Part shown: in pieces, positions 30,300 to 40,799 of the stretch | Numbering within the stretch: the first letter of the stretch is position 1 | Layout: every line of letters begins with the position of its first letter | Origin: Yamagishiella unicocca | Lineage: Eukaryota; Chlorophyta; Chlorophyceae; Chlamydomonadales; Volvocaceae | Length of the DNA stretch: 64,000 nucleotides | Direction of reading: 5' to 3' | NCBI GenBank assembly: GCA_003116995.1 | Contig: BDSL01000117.1 | Coordinates: forward strand, 234,658 to 298,657 | The notes under the pieces: model-generated | Database searches by the model: none | Seen by the model: only the letters and a program-made list of their open reading frames with translations | What the model was told of the DNA's origin: nothing | Translations under genes and position numbers: made by a program

Positions 30300-30640
30300 T
30301 ATCGCCCCCCCAACATTCCGATCCCCCTCCTTCCCATTATCGCCCCCCCCCAACACGGGTTTCCCTCGAACCTTCCAACATTCCAATCCCCCTCCTTCCC
30401 ATTATCGGCCCCCCCCCCAACATTCCAATCCCCCTCCTTCCCATTATCGCCCCCCCCCCAACATTCCAATCCCCCTCCTTCCCATTATCGCCCCCCCAAC
30501 ATTCCAAACCCCCTCGTTCCCATTATCGCCCCCCCCAACATTCTAATCCCCCTCCTGCCCTCCTTCCCCCCCAACATTCCAATCCCCCTCCTTCCCATTA
30601 TCGCCCCCCCCCCCCAACATTCCAATCCCCCTCCTGCCCT
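30300..30640. repeat. C-rich minisatellite (about 37 bp unit)
   Basis: Seven to eight units of CAACATTCCAATCCCCCTCC plus TTCCCATTATCGCC with variable C runs. Only one unit is present at the equivalent place in TPR-C (about 48,640-48,680). A 15-bp relic CGGGTTTCCCTCGAA at about 30,357, matching the dispersed-element end in reverse, is embedded in one unit. Confidence 0.9.
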
Positions 30641-30654
30641 CCTTCACCCCTCAG

Positions 30655-30767
30655 GTCATGCGGCCTCTCTGACCCTCACCACCCGGCTGGACGTCCTAGC
30701 TGTGGCGGTGTACGGCGTGTACCATATGTTGTACAGCGCGGGTGTTGTACACGACGCACTTGTGTGA
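30655..30767 (+). CDS. Possible terminal exon of TPR-B
   Basis: After TTCACCCCTCAG a short frame reads GHAASLTLTTRLDVLAVAVY then GVYHMLYSAGVVHDALV and TGA. Copy C (48,690-48,802) differs in one residue (DALV to EALV). The acceptor, conservation and following TGTAA support an exon. The TAG at the end of the TPR array would stop translation first unless alternative splicing bypasses it, so this may now be 3' UTR. Confidence 0.4.
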
Positions 30768-31500
30768 AGTACGTTGGCAGTTGGGAGTGGGAGCGGAGGG
30801 GATGAGGCTTGGCTGGGGCTAGGTCAGGCCAGGCGGCTGGGACTGGTTTGCCAGGGCGATCTGATGCAGGAAGACGTCTGCATCGTGGTACGTAGGTCGC
30901 AGTGGAGGTTGTGGCTGCTGCTAGGACGGCGCCTCCAGTGAAGATGGCGGTACCATGGGGCGAGGGTGTGGGCGGCAGCAGCGATGCATGTCGACACGGA
31001 GAGCTCTTGGTGTGGTGTGGTTAGAGCGGTTGCCGGTGTCAGGTGTGGACCGAAGCAGAGGTCAGGAAGCAAGAGGAAGGTAGGAATCCATGCATGTGTG
31101 CCCAGCCTGCGAATCAGCAAGCAGCACGAACTGTGACGACCGGGTCATAAGCAGGAGTGTTGTGTGCGCGGTGGATTTACCCGGTCGATACAATATGTAG
31201 TAGTGTGGTGCAGCTATGTGTGAAACCACGTGGACCTGGCTGCCATCAAGGTAGTGGAGGCAGAGCAGCAGAGTGTGGGGCGGCTTGCGGCACAGCACGT
31301 CGGCAAGCCTGTCAAGTAGGTTGCTGGCCAGTGAGGAACCATGTGAGCCCGGACCGAGTCAGTCCGCGACTGTCTGGAATCATTCCCACTGTTGTGTGCC
31401 CTCGGTGGGTCGTGTCCCGTGGGTCACTGAAATGTAAGCGTGCACCGATAGGGAGCACCGATAATTAGGAGTCACCTGCTGGGAGCTGGCTGGGCTTCGG
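30768..31500 (+). other. 3' region of TPR-B with TGTAA signal
   Basis: About 660 bp without convincing coding, conserved at 48,803-49,500. TGTAA at 31,433 lies in CACTGAAATGTAAGC, the green-algal polyadenylation signal, and would end a transcript using the 30,655 exon. Minus-strand frames here are not conserved between copies. Confidence 0.4.
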
Positions 31501-32428
31501 CCTGCTGGGTGGCGGTGATGCTGACGTGGCAGCCTGGTGGCGCTTACTTCTCGCACCTCACGTGTGTGTCGATGTGTGGTGGGAGGGGCACCGATGGTTG
31601 ACGAGTGGTCGCGTTAATGATTGGCACCGCCTTAACAGACGGCACCTTGGGCACTGTGTTCACTCCATGCAGCTCCACTGGGTGAAGAGGGGTGAAGCTC
31701 TTACCGTGCACACATGGTGCCGGCAATAGCACGCTGTTCCCTCCCAGGCGGAGCTCCCTGTCTCTAGCTGCGGTGCTCACGACTCGTGCAGCCACTCTAG
31801 GCGTCCTCTGGCCCTCCCTCCCTCCCGGCCGATATGTTTGGACGCGTAACGTGACTTGGATCATGACGTGGCTCACTCTGGGCGGTTTGGAGTCCTCGCA
31901 GGTCGCGGTCCTAGTCCTTAGTTAATGCGGCCCTAGGAGGCGCGTGGAACTGGCAGAACTGTGAGTGGTCTTACCCGCTTCGAGAGCGGTAGCGACCAGC
32001 CCTGGTAAGACACCACGCCTGCTGGGTTTCTGCTGGAGGGAAGATTAGTGCGCTAAACATACGATTTGTAGCTCGTTTTCCCCCCTCCTACTAACATCCT
32101 CGTGACGTGAAGTGCAGGGGAAATGGTGGAAAGCTTGCTGACGCGTATAAGTAGGACGGCGATCCGGAAACTGATTCGCGTGGTTAGGGAGGGGAAGGGA
32201 AAGGGGTTGGGGTGCGGTCAAGGGTTGGGAAAATGGCGGGAAAGGGTTCAGGTGTTCTCAAGAAGCATCCGCGATGTGCCAGCTGACGCATGTGGCGGAC
32301 CGGATCAAAACGTTTCGCGCGTGCTTTTAAGAGTTTGTCAGCGGGCGGGGAGATGTGACTGCGTGTGTCGGCATCATCAGGAAAACGCTTTGGCTGGATG
32401 AGGTACATGCCGGGCTGCCTCATCCAAT
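31501..32428 (+). promoter_or_regulatory. Upstream region of D2 with TATA-like box
   Basis: Homologous to 5,870-7,160 and 50,200-51,183, but lacking about 250 bp present in D1 and D3 (deleted after CTAACATC at about 32,098) and most of the 50,090-50,220 segment. TATAAG at 32,146-32,151 is conserved about 280 bp before the first ATG. The conserved TAATGATTGGCACCGCC block lies at about 31,615. Confidence 0.35.
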
Positions 32429-33627
32429 ATGAATTGCCAGCAAGCATCATTAAAGAGTGCTCCATTACATTATTTCGATGAAAGCGGTTGGGTTCTCGAA
32501 GCTAGCTGTTGTTGCCAAATAGGCACCGGTTGCGCAGCATGCGATGACAAATGGGAGGCGTTCACCCTAATTGTCGAGGAGGTTCAGTCATCAACTGCAG
32601 TTCGAAATGCAACTGGGGGATGCTTCGCGCGTCCTAATGGTGGACGACACGCGTCCGTCGGGATCGAGCCGCAGCAGATGCTCGTCAACTGCGGCAATTA
32701 CTTGCAGTTATGGGAGCCGGCTGATGGGTCGCTTGAGCGCGTCGTTTCTTGCAGCAAACCTTCCACTTGTTCGAGCGCGTCGAGCACATGGACCTGGTGC
32801 CGTCGTCGCTGCGCCTCTTCGGACCAGACAGCACAGATGCATTACTTATATTCATTGATGACGGACGCTGCGCCTTGTTCACACTCATGCCGCAAACGCG
32901 GCAAGCGCGGCTTCCGGCGGGGCCATCGATGCCGTCATCGCCGGACAGATTCCTGCTCGTCGAGGTCGCTTACCTCACGCTGCCGCTGCCTCACATGCGA
33001 GACGGCCTGATGCCCAAGCGGCTTCAGGGCGTCTACAGCAGCGGTGTGGCGCCGGTCTCCCGGCGCTTGTCAGCGACCAGCGGCGCCCGCGGCGTGGTGG
33101 TGGTGGCCGCCCACGTGGGCCTGCTGCACGTGGTGACGCTGCACGCATCAGCCGCCAGCTCAGGCGAGGGATCCGCCGCTTCTGCCGGCGGCGGCAGCAG
33201 CTCAAGCTGCGGGCAGCCGCTGCTGGTGGGCGTGGCGGTGCAGATCTCCGACATGCCCATCTACGGCCTACCACAAGGTGCGCCATGCGCCCCTAATCAA
33301 GCCCCACCACCACCACCACTCCACCACACTGACCGTTGCAAGAGTTACTGCGCTAGTTAGCTCGTCGAACACATGGACCCCCTTCACCGCAGCACGCACC
33401 ATGGGCGGGGGCGGGCGGGGTAATTGTTGGGAGGTGTGGCGCTCTGTGCCCAACACCCGCGGCGGCGCCAACAACTCCTTTTGGCGCCGCCTCCTCGTCT
33501 TCTCCCGTACACGGCAGGCTCGGACCCGCCGTACGTCATGCAGCACATGACTCACGTGCAGTCCATGTGCCGGCGGATCGCGACGCGTACGAGCAGCCGC
33601 TGCTGGCGGTGCTGCACAAGCCGGAAG
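32429..33627 (+). CDS. D2: N-terminal exons of DDB1/CPSF-A-like protein
   Basis: Exon 1 (32,429-33,277) carries QMLVNCGNYLQLWEPADGSL, then QTFHLFERVEHMDLVPSSL, FGPDSTDALLIFIDDGRCAL, FLLVEVAYLTLPLPHMRDG and VVVVAAHVGLLHVVTLHA. This is the strand-turn pattern of the MMS1/DDB1 N-terminal propeller, which begins with a (L)VxKxxxLExY-like strand. Exon 2 (33,562-33,627) reads DRDAYEQPLLAVLHKPE, joined in phase 1 after PIYGLPQ. The family scaffolds CUL4 ubiquitin ligases (DDB1), splicing (SF3B3) or polyadenylation (CPSF160) complexes; which applies here is undecided. One base too many or too few near CGTTTCTTGCAGC shifts the frame between the GSLE and QTFHLF segments, so exon 1 is either broken or misread there. 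Confidence 0.6.
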
Positions 33628-34525
33628 GTGCGGGGGGAGGGGGTTTATTTGATGGCCCCGGGGGGGGGCCGGAGGAGGGCGGCTCTGTTGCGGTGCCCGC
33701 CTGCGGGGAGGGGAGGGAGCCGGCCGAGTAGCACACGGTCGCCAGGGTTCGGCGCAGGCGCTGCAAAAGCGCGAGTGTGTTTTTGCGACCCGGCTGCGAC
33801 CTGGGACCCCCCCCTGGACGTCCTGTCTGCTGCGGCCGAAATGCGAAAGGAGGCCCAACAGGTGGGACGGACGCCAGCGGACCACGTGTTTCGTTGCCGT
33901 ACGGTTTGCCGTACCTTCCCTGCACCACGAGCCGCGATCGTGTCTCCCTCCCCTCCCCTCGCTTCCGATCCTTCGTTTCGCCATGCCAACTGGCAGCCTT
34001 GGCCCAGTCCAACCGCTTGTCGTACAGAGTACTGCAAGCAGATGCTGAAGGAAAATACCACGGTGCACGATCCCGCCCCGGCCCTCCTACACCGCGCGCA
34101 CTCCCCAGGTCCTCTCAGTGCCGGCCGCCGACACGTCCGCCGCCCTTCGCCGCCGCCCCGCCCTCTGCGGCGCTGCTGCACTGGCCGCTGGCTGAGGTGG
34201 CCGCCATCAAGAGCCTGGCGCCAGTCACGGAGTGACGGTGGTGCCGGACTCGTCGGGTGAGAGGGGGCCGGGAGGGGGGGGGGAGGGATCAAGGGGCCGG
34301 TGTGGGTGGGTGGGTGGGTGCGGGTATGAGATGAAACCCGTGGAATCGGCATAGTGAATGTGTTGACGTGACAGGGGAGCAGGGGGACCTATCGGGAGGT
34401 GTGTTTCGGGGACGCGTTTGAGGAATGAGGACCATTACCCAAATACCTTCACCCCTCATACCTTCACCCGGCTAGCTCCCGAACACGGCCCCCTGATGTT
34501 CCCTCAGGGGCGGACGACCCGTGGG

Positions 34526-34668
34526 TCGTCATTATGTCGTACATGGCGGAGGGATCGCAAGTGCCGGTGGGTCGTCATCATGTCGTACATGGCGGAGGCG
34601 CCGCAAGTGCCGGTGGGTCGGCATCATATCGTACATGGCGGAGGCGCCGCAAGTGCATAGTGCTCGTC
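34526..34668. repeat. 46-bp tandem repeat, three copies
   Basis: Three units of GTCGTCATCATGTCGTACAT plus GGCGGAGGCGCCGCAAGTGC CGGTGGG form, following a CCCTCAG acceptor-like site. Equivalent copies lie at 53,260-53,395 in D3. The first unit can be read as DDPWVVIMSYMAEGSQV and might be a real exon that seeded the repeat. Forty-six is not a multiple of three, so the repeated state would disrupt a frame. Confidence 0.6.
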
Positions 34669-34983
34669 CATAGTGGCGTACTGCAGCTAGAGGGGGACCG
34701 GGGCAACACTGGAGGCGGGGGAAGGGTGGCCGTTCAAACCTTCAGCCTTCCAACTTGTGCCCTTGGGACCTCAGCCCTCGACGCCAGCCGACACTCGAAG
34801 CTGCGCTGCGCGGTCCCCGACCTCAGCGGTCCTCGTCCGCCGCCAACCCAACTCGTCTCCACGCCGTCAAACTCCTTAAAAGCCCTGATGCCCTTAAAAT
34901 CTCGAATCCTACAACTCCCTGTCCTCAGGCGCCATCCCTTCCAAACCGCCCCCCGCCCTTCCTCTCACCCCCCCACCGCGCAG

Positions 34984-35709
34984 GACGGCTGCCGCATGTT
35001 TGCATTGCCACTGGGTGGCTCCGAAACCAGCACCTCGGACCCACCAGGGGGCAGGGGGGCCCCGCCCGGCGGCTGCTGGCACACCCACATCGCCTTCAGC
35101 TTCCAGGCGGCCTCCAGGACGGACCTCCTGTCGGTGGCTAGCCAGGGGGCGGGGGACGGCGGGGGGGACTTCTGCCAGGTGCGCGTCGGGTTTGACACGG
35201 AGGGAGGGGGGTGACGTGGGGTGAGGTGGGGGGGATTTCGAGGAAGACCCGTGGATGCCCGAAAAACCCGTTTAGAACAGACGTTTTGAGATGCGTTTTG
35301 AGACGTTTTGAGGTGGGGGGAGGGTGGGGACCGGTACGGGTGCAGTTGTACAACAGTGCAGGGCCCAGGTCCGCACGTGGAGTGTATTTGCGATCCAGCT
35401 GGCGCCATCGGCTCCGTACACCGTCTGACCGCCCCTGCGCCTGCCGCCCTGAGTGCGCCCGTGTGCGGCTCATCGTGTAGTCGCCATGCAAGCTGGATGG
35501 CCCCTGCCTGGACCCGGCGTGTGGAGCGGCACCGCCACCCGCCACCACACCCAACTCACCTCCTCGCTCCTCCCCCTCCCCCCGACCCCCCCCATGTCTT
35601 GTAACCGGGTCTTCTCGGCCCCCAGGTCGAGCTACCCGGGCTGGACCACCTTGCGCCCTCGCTGCTGGTGGCCGACGTGGGGGGACTGCGGCTGGTGCAG
35701 GTGCTGCAG
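34984..35709 (+). CDS. D2: middle exons
   Basis: Exon 34,984-35,178 (195 bp, CAG acceptor, donor CAG|GTGCGC) reads DGCRMFALPLGGSETS then HTHIAFSFQAASRTDLLSVA to DFCQ, equivalent to the DDB1 strand GRLFMLLL. Exon 35,626-35,709 (84 bp) reads VELPGLDHLAPSLLVADVGG, LRLVQVLQ. Between them at 35,237-35,310 lies a dispersed-element end fragment in the intron. An earlier exon region near 34,110-34,240 (ALLHWPLAEVAAIKSLAP, then VTVVPDSSG) is frame-shifted by a TGA after PVTE. D1 lacks this whole segment and D3 lacks the 84-bp exon. Confidence 0.5.
35237..35312 (+). mobile_element. Dispersed element end fragment in D2 intron
   Basis: CGAGGAAGACCCGTGGATG followed by CCCGAAAAACCCGTTTAGAA and AGATGCGTTTTGAGACG. 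Equivalent at 53,979-54,060 in D3, which has one extra GATGCGTTTTGA unit. Inserted before the D2/D3 duplication. Confidence 0.55.
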
Positions 35710-35945
35710 GTGGGAGCCGCGGCAGGGGGGAGCAGCTCTCCCCCCTCCTCGCCACCCGCTACCACATGTCCAATGTTGTGTATGCGGGTCGTCTTTGCGT
35801 CACATCAGCTCTCACCTCCCTCGCCGCCGCGCCTCCTCCCTCCCGCCGGTTCCAGGTGGCGGACCGACACTTCCTGCAGCGCTCCCACTCCCCCCACCCT
35901 CCTGACGCTCCCCGCCCGCACGACGCCGCCCGCTACCCCCTGCAG

Positions 35946-37130
35946 GGGGGCATCCGGGTTCTGGAGCCGCTGTCATCTGGCGGGGGGCTGGCATCCGGGT
36001 TCTGGAGCCGCTGTCATCTGGCGGGGGGCTAAGCGAGGGGCTGGCGGCGGAGTGGCTCTCACCGGGTGAGCCGGCTCCTCACAACAAGCACCTGGCCGAC
36101 TAGGGTGCAGCCTCATGATCCTGTATCGTGTAAACGGGGTTTGCTTGCCACCCCTGTCCCTCCCCTCTCTCCCCCCTCCAGAGCCTCTCTCCCTGGCCGC
36201 CCACAACGGCTCCCTGCAGCAGCAGCCAGCCGCAGCCGCCACAACCTCAGCAGCAGCAGCAGCAGCATCCGGCTCGGAAGCTCCTCAGGAAGAGGCGGAC
36301 GCTACCCTTGTCCTGATGGGTCAGTGGATCAGCAACCGAGTGGAGGTGGCGGCAGTAGCCGACCTGGGCCGGCCGCTGCTGCAGCTGCAGCTGGGGGAGG
36401 ACGAAACCCCCGCTCGCTGGCCCTCAGGGAGCTGCCGGGGGGGCTGCCGCCGGTGCTGATGGCCGCCACCAACACAGGGCAGCTGGCGATGTGGCAGCTG
36501 GCGGCGGCGGGGCGGCTGCTGGGACGTGGGGCCAGGCTACAGCCTACGCATCAGCCAGCTGGCGGGGGAGCTACAGCCGCTGGCGGCGCCGCGGCGGCGT
36601 TGGTTTCGGAGCCGGGGCGGCCCGCCGGCGGCGGCGGCGGCGTGTAGCTGCCCTCCAGCTCGGGGGCGATGGTGCGGCCGAAGTCGACGGCGGCGGCGGT
36701 GGCGGGGCCCCGCTGGCCCCCCCTGGAGCACCTGGCGGCGGCGGTGGCGGGGTCCCGCTGGCCCCCCTGGAGCACCTGGTGGCGGCGGTGGCGGGGTCCC
36801 GCTGGCCCCCCCTGGAGCACCTGGCGGCGGCGGTGGCGGGGTCCCGCTGGCCCCCCCTGGAGCACCTGGCGGCGGCGGTGGCGGGGGCCCGCTGGCCCCC
36901 CCTGGAGCACCTGGCGGCGGCGGTGGCGGGGTCCCGCTGGCCCCCCCTGGAGCACCTGGTGGAGGTGGTGCGGGTGCACGGTTCGGGCAGCCTGCAGGCG
37001 CTGTGCCACGTCAGCACCGCCGCCATGCCGGGCAGTACGTGCTGGGGGACTTGCGAGGGGCAGCTGCTGTTCGGGCGCCTGGACCCACGGGTCAGGCTCA
37101 GATGGAGTACCGCCTTCGTGGGTGGGTGAG
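35946..37130 (+). pseudogene. D2: central propeller exons, frame-broken
   Basis: Homologous to D1 16,076-16,960. Exon 35,946-36,065 contains a 41-bp tandem duplication (35,950-35,990 repeated at 35,991-36,031) that shifts the frame of VLEPLSSGGGL. Exon from 36,182 reads SLAAHNGSL then, after a rearranged CAG-rich stretch, EADATLVLMGQWISNRVEV and ADLGRPLLQLQLGEDETP. That is the DDB1-type LWTDxSVRIxxLP strand lost in D1. The next segment RSLALRELPGG is one base out of frame because the C run has five C instead of six as in D1. GSGSLQALCHVSTAAMPGS follows the minisatellite. As written the copy is not translatable, unless the C-run difference is an assembly error and the duplication is spliced out. 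Confidence 0.6.
36723..36975 (+). repeat. 45-bp coding-type minisatellite in D2
   Basis: Six units of 45 bp (one is 44 bp), each reading LEHLAAAVAGSRWPP in one frame; D1 has a single unit at about 16,755. The 44-bp unit shifts frame within the array. Also six units in D3 (about 55,123-55,370), so expansion predates the D2/D3 split. Confidence 0.85.
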
Positions 37131-37484
37131 TGGGTGGCGATGGCTCAGGCGGCAGAGTGCCCGGGGCCGGAATAAATGATGGCGAGGGGGAGGTTCGGCG
37201 GAGTGGCAGTGGGAGTGGGTTGGCGGGATTGCTTCTGGGACCAGCTGGCAGCTGGATTGGTTTGGGGTAGCTTTCACTCGGGGGTGGTGGAAGAGACGGG
37301 GCGTCTACCACGGCCCCTTAGGATTGCAACACCAGTCGCCTTGCACCACCATCGCATTTATACCTTGGACTTCATACCATCCAGCTTCATGGCCCAGGCC
37401 TAACCGAATCAACCACCCGCAGAGCAACCGTCACACCGGCAATCCCCCCCCACCCGGAACGCCCCCCTCCCCCCCCACACACAG

Positions 37485-38453
37485 GCGAGACCATCCACCT
37501 CCTGTCCTACCCCCCCGCCAGCCACTACCTGCTGGCGCTGTGCGAGTCCCTCCCTGGAGGCGACAACTGCCCGCGAGTCATCCACGCGGACACGTTGCAG
37601 CAGGTCATGTCCATGCGCCTGGCACCCGGCCACCACCACACCGCCATCACGGTGGCGCCGCTGCCCTGCAGCTCAGGAGACAAGCGGGGGGACGGAAAGG
37701 GCGACGGCGACTTCAGTGGCGCCAGCCCCGCCGAGAAGGAGTTCGTCGTGCTGGCGTCGTACCTCCTGATCGACTCCTCGGCCGACCCGCGGGTCCGCGA
37801 GCACGTGCGCGGCGGGCAGCTGCTGCCGGGCGCGCTGTCCTTCCTGGAGGTGGTCGCGGCGGCGGCGGAGGACGGCTCCAACGCCACCCGGCACTCCATG
37901 CTGCTGCACGGCACCTGCACCACACCCGCACCGGCGCACTCGCTGGGCGTCGCGAGGCCGCTGCCGTACAACCCCACTGCAGCAGCGCCGCCGCCGCCGG
38001 CAGCTCCAGCGGCTCTGCCGCCAAGGTCGCAGCTTGGCTCCGGCCCGGCGGCGGTCGCGGCGGTGGCGACGCCGCCGCCGGGCGGCCGGCCGTGGGTCGC
38101 GCCGCTGCGCCGGCGGCTTCGCCGCCGCCGCCGCCGTAGAGCTAGCGATCCTAGCCCTCCTCCTCACTTGCTTGCTGGCTGCCAGGACGGCGTGTACCCC
38201 TTCGTGGTGCATGTGGACGACGGCGACTTGGACGGCGAGCGGGCGGTCAGTCGGGCGGTGCAGCTGGTGGGGCAGCTGGACGAGCTGGAGCTGGAGCTGC
38301 CGCTGCCGGGGGACGCGGTGGCGCGGGAGATAGCGGAGGCGGCGAGGAAGGCAGGAGGGCAGGCGGCGGCGGCGCTGTCGAGCGGCGGCGGCGCTGAGGC
38401 GATGAGTACGGATGGTGACGTGGACACCGAGGGGCTGGCGGAGGATGAGTCGG
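37485..38453 (+). CDS. D2: large exon, C-terminal half
   Basis: Acceptor CACACACAG; open for about 323 codons to a GTGGGT donor. Reads ETIHLLSYPPASHYLLALC, DNCPRVIHADTLQQVMSMRL, FVVLASYLLIDSSADPRVRE and LLPGALSFLEV. This corresponds to the DDB1 block of HNLLIIDxxTFE through the (G)RIVVFQY strand. An Ala/Pro/Arg-rich insert follows, then DGVYPFVVHVDDGDLDGERA and LPLPGDAVAREIAEAARKA. Frame is open in all three copies over this exon, with mostly conservative changes, so it was under selection at least until recently. D2 has an extra ELEL dipeptide repeat relative to D1. Confidence 0.6.
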
Positions 38454-38769
38454 GTGGGTGGGGGGAGGGGTGGGGTGGGTGGGAGGGGAGGCGGGATAAC
38501 GTAGATAAGGGGTGATATGAGGGGGTGCGTTTGGGGTGGAGGAGAGGGGAGGCGGTGGTATTGGGGTTGGTGGTGTGAGGTGGGGTAACCCGTGCATCAA
38601 AACATACCGCATTGGAAAAGCGTAATCTACTACTGGGGGAGGGACACCACCCCCAGCACCACCCCCAACACCGCCCCCAACACCACCCTCCTGCACTCCG
38701 CTGTCACGCCAGCACAGCACCCCCCACCCCTACCCACCAGGTGCCCCCCGCCTCGCATGTGACCCCCAG

Positions 38770-39029
38770 AGCTGCCCGAGGCGGCTGCCGGCTGGCAGGG
38801 GGCGGAGCGGGACGAGGCGGCAGCGGGGGAGGCGGCGGCGGACGTGGCGTGGTCTCACGGCCTGGGGGCGGTGCGGGAGGACGCGGACAGCGACGAGGGG
38901 GACTTCCTCGCAGCCGGGGGGGAGCCGGGGGGCCGCAGGGAGGCGGCGGGGGCGGCTCCAGGGAAGGGGGAGGGGCGCGCTGCGCCCGAGGCGGCCCGCG
39001 CGGCGAGGGCTCTGAGGCAGCGCATGCAG
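38770..39029 (+). CDS. D2: acidic exon
   Basis: Acceptor GTGACCCCCAG, donor CAG|GTGGGT. Reads DVAWSHGLGAVREDADSDEG, DFLAAGG and RAARALRQRMQ. D3 has the same exon (57,918-58,177); D1 lost it. Acidic/Ala-rich, of no recognised domain. Assignment to the D gene rests on position and shared splice framing. Confidence 0.4.
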
Positions 39030-39368
39030 GTGGGTGAGGCGGTGGGGTGCGGCACGGCGTGACGGGGAAGGTGGGGCCGTCCGGTGGGCCGCGGTGCTGG
39101 CGTGGCACCCCACGTGCAGTACGAGCAGTACGGCAGTACGAGAAGCAACACTCATGATCGCAAAGTTTGTCGGCATATCTTCCGACAGCTGCGAGGGCGG
39201 GCAGACGTCACCTCCTGTCTCCCGGCCGCCCAGCCCCGCTCCTCGTCCGCGCCCTGCCTTGACCCGCCGCTAGCCCCGCGCTGGCCCCGGTCGGGCAGGG
39301 TTGCCCCCTCCAGCTCTTGAACCACCACCACCTGCCTCGTCCTCCCTCCTGCCACGTCCTCCTGCCTC

Positions 39369-39612
39369 GTCCTCCATCCCTCCTTCCTCGTCCTCCATCC
39401 CTCCTGCCTCGTCCTCCATCCCTCCTGCCTCGTCCTCCATCCCTCCTGCCTCGTCCTCCATCCCTCCTGCCTCGTCCTCCATCCCTCCTGCCTCGTCCTC
39501 CATCCCTCCTGCCGCGTCCTCCATCCCTCCTGCCTCGTCCTCCATCCCTCCTGCCTCGTCCTCCATCCCTCCTGCCTCGTCCTCCATCCCTCCTGCCTCG
39601 TCCTCCATCCCT
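39369..39612. repeat. 21-bp minisatellite in D2 intron
   Basis: Eleven to twelve units of GTCCTCCATCCCTCCTGCCTC, pyrimidine-rich on the plus strand and immediately upstream of the next exon acceptor. D3 has only about four units (58,568-58,640). Confidence 0.9.
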
Positions 39613-39675
39613 CCTCCACCTACCTACCTACTGCGTCTACCTCCCTCCTGCCGCCCTCCCATCCCCACGACACAG

Positions 39676-40137
39676 CTGCCGCACTCCAGGGAGCAGACGC
39701 CAGGTCAAGAGCCCCGAACGGAACCGGCGGTCATGCTGCCAACAGCGGCGGCGGCAGTGACAGTGACAGCGAAGACAGCAGCGCCGGTGGCAGTGGCGGT
39801 GGTGGTGGTGGTGGCCGAGGCGGCGGCCACGGCAGCTCCGGCGGCTCCGCTCCCCTGCGGCGTCTGCTCCGTGCCGTCCGGCGGGACTGGCACTGCTGTG
39901 TGACGCTGCGGCAGCTGGCTCGCGCGCAAACCTACGGCGGCGGCTGCGTGGTGTCTCTGAGCTGCCTGGGGCACCTGGGGGCGGCGGGGAACTGCCGGGG
40001 CGGTGTGACGACGCTGCAGCTGCTGACCAACCGCGGGGGGGGGGCTGCTGGCCACATCGGTGGGGGGCGAGGAGACCCGCTCGGTAGCAGGACATGGGAG
40101 ACGGAGGACAGGAAGAAGCCGGCGAACAGTATTTGAG
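39676..40137 (+). CDS. D2: downstream exon with WHCCVTLRQLARA
   Basis: After CCACGACACAG. Reads SDSDSEDSSAGGSGG, then PLRRLLRAVRRDWHCCVTLR, QLARAQTYGGGCVVSLSCLG and VTTLQLLTNR. A G run then loses one base relative to D3 (RRGVALLATSVGGEE), giving a different ending. The order and hydrophobic strand pattern are compatible with a late propeller blade of the same D protein, but family assignment is weak. Confidence 0.4.
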
Positions 40138-40799
40138 GCGCACTTTTGAGTTGTGCATGTCGCGTTGTGAGCTTGGGTTAACTATCGGGAAACCTGGGGA
40201 TGCGGCCCCTCGACAGCGTGCTAGAGGAAACGAAACACGCTAGTCTGCATTTGGGGCGCATAAGGGAGGACTTGGGTGGTGGGCTGGACATGGTGGGGCG
40301 AGACGCATCGAAGCCCGGCTCCGTCCCAGCCCGCATACAGACCATTACAGTTGGGACGAGATACGATACGTTACCAATCAAAACCGCCAACCGTCCGTTC
40401 CCAGCGCGTGGCTCGAACCGCGCCGCCCTGGCTACTGAGCAACCGCGATGATGGCAGGAGCCGCAACCGCAACATCACTACCGCAAAACAAGCGAACAAG
40501 ACAGACAAATCTAACTCACGAACGCGGCCGTCAGACCCAGCTGGTCACGGCGGATATCGGTTTGCGACATCCGTCATCGTGAGGCATGCGGCAGGGGGGC
40601 AGTAAGCGGTGTCAGGACGCGTGAGGGGCAGCGAAACAGAGCAATAGGCGCCAATGGGTTTTAGGGGTTTAGGGAGGGTGGGTGGGAGGGTGAGAGGCTC
40701 CCTCCGTCAGAGAATGCGGAACAGCACGTCCTGCACTCCTCCCCCGCCCTCCTGCCCCCACCATCATCGGTGATAACCCCCCCACCCACCATCACCAAA

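Noticed and set aside
36571..37311. 246-codon minus-strand ORF over D2
   Set aside because: Antisense of the 45-bp coding-type minisatellite and flanking exons; Pro/Ser/Arg-rich with no domain.
39369..39612. Open frame with EEGWRTRQ or SSSIPPAS repeats over the 21-bp array
   Set aside because: Minisatellite shadow with sharply different unit number in D3; it lies in the polypyrimidine intron before a splice acceptor.
40660..40685. A second telomere-like tract (GGGTTTTAGGGGTTTAGGG)
   Set aside because: Only about two irregular units, equally present at 59,690; not enough to call an interstitial telomere.
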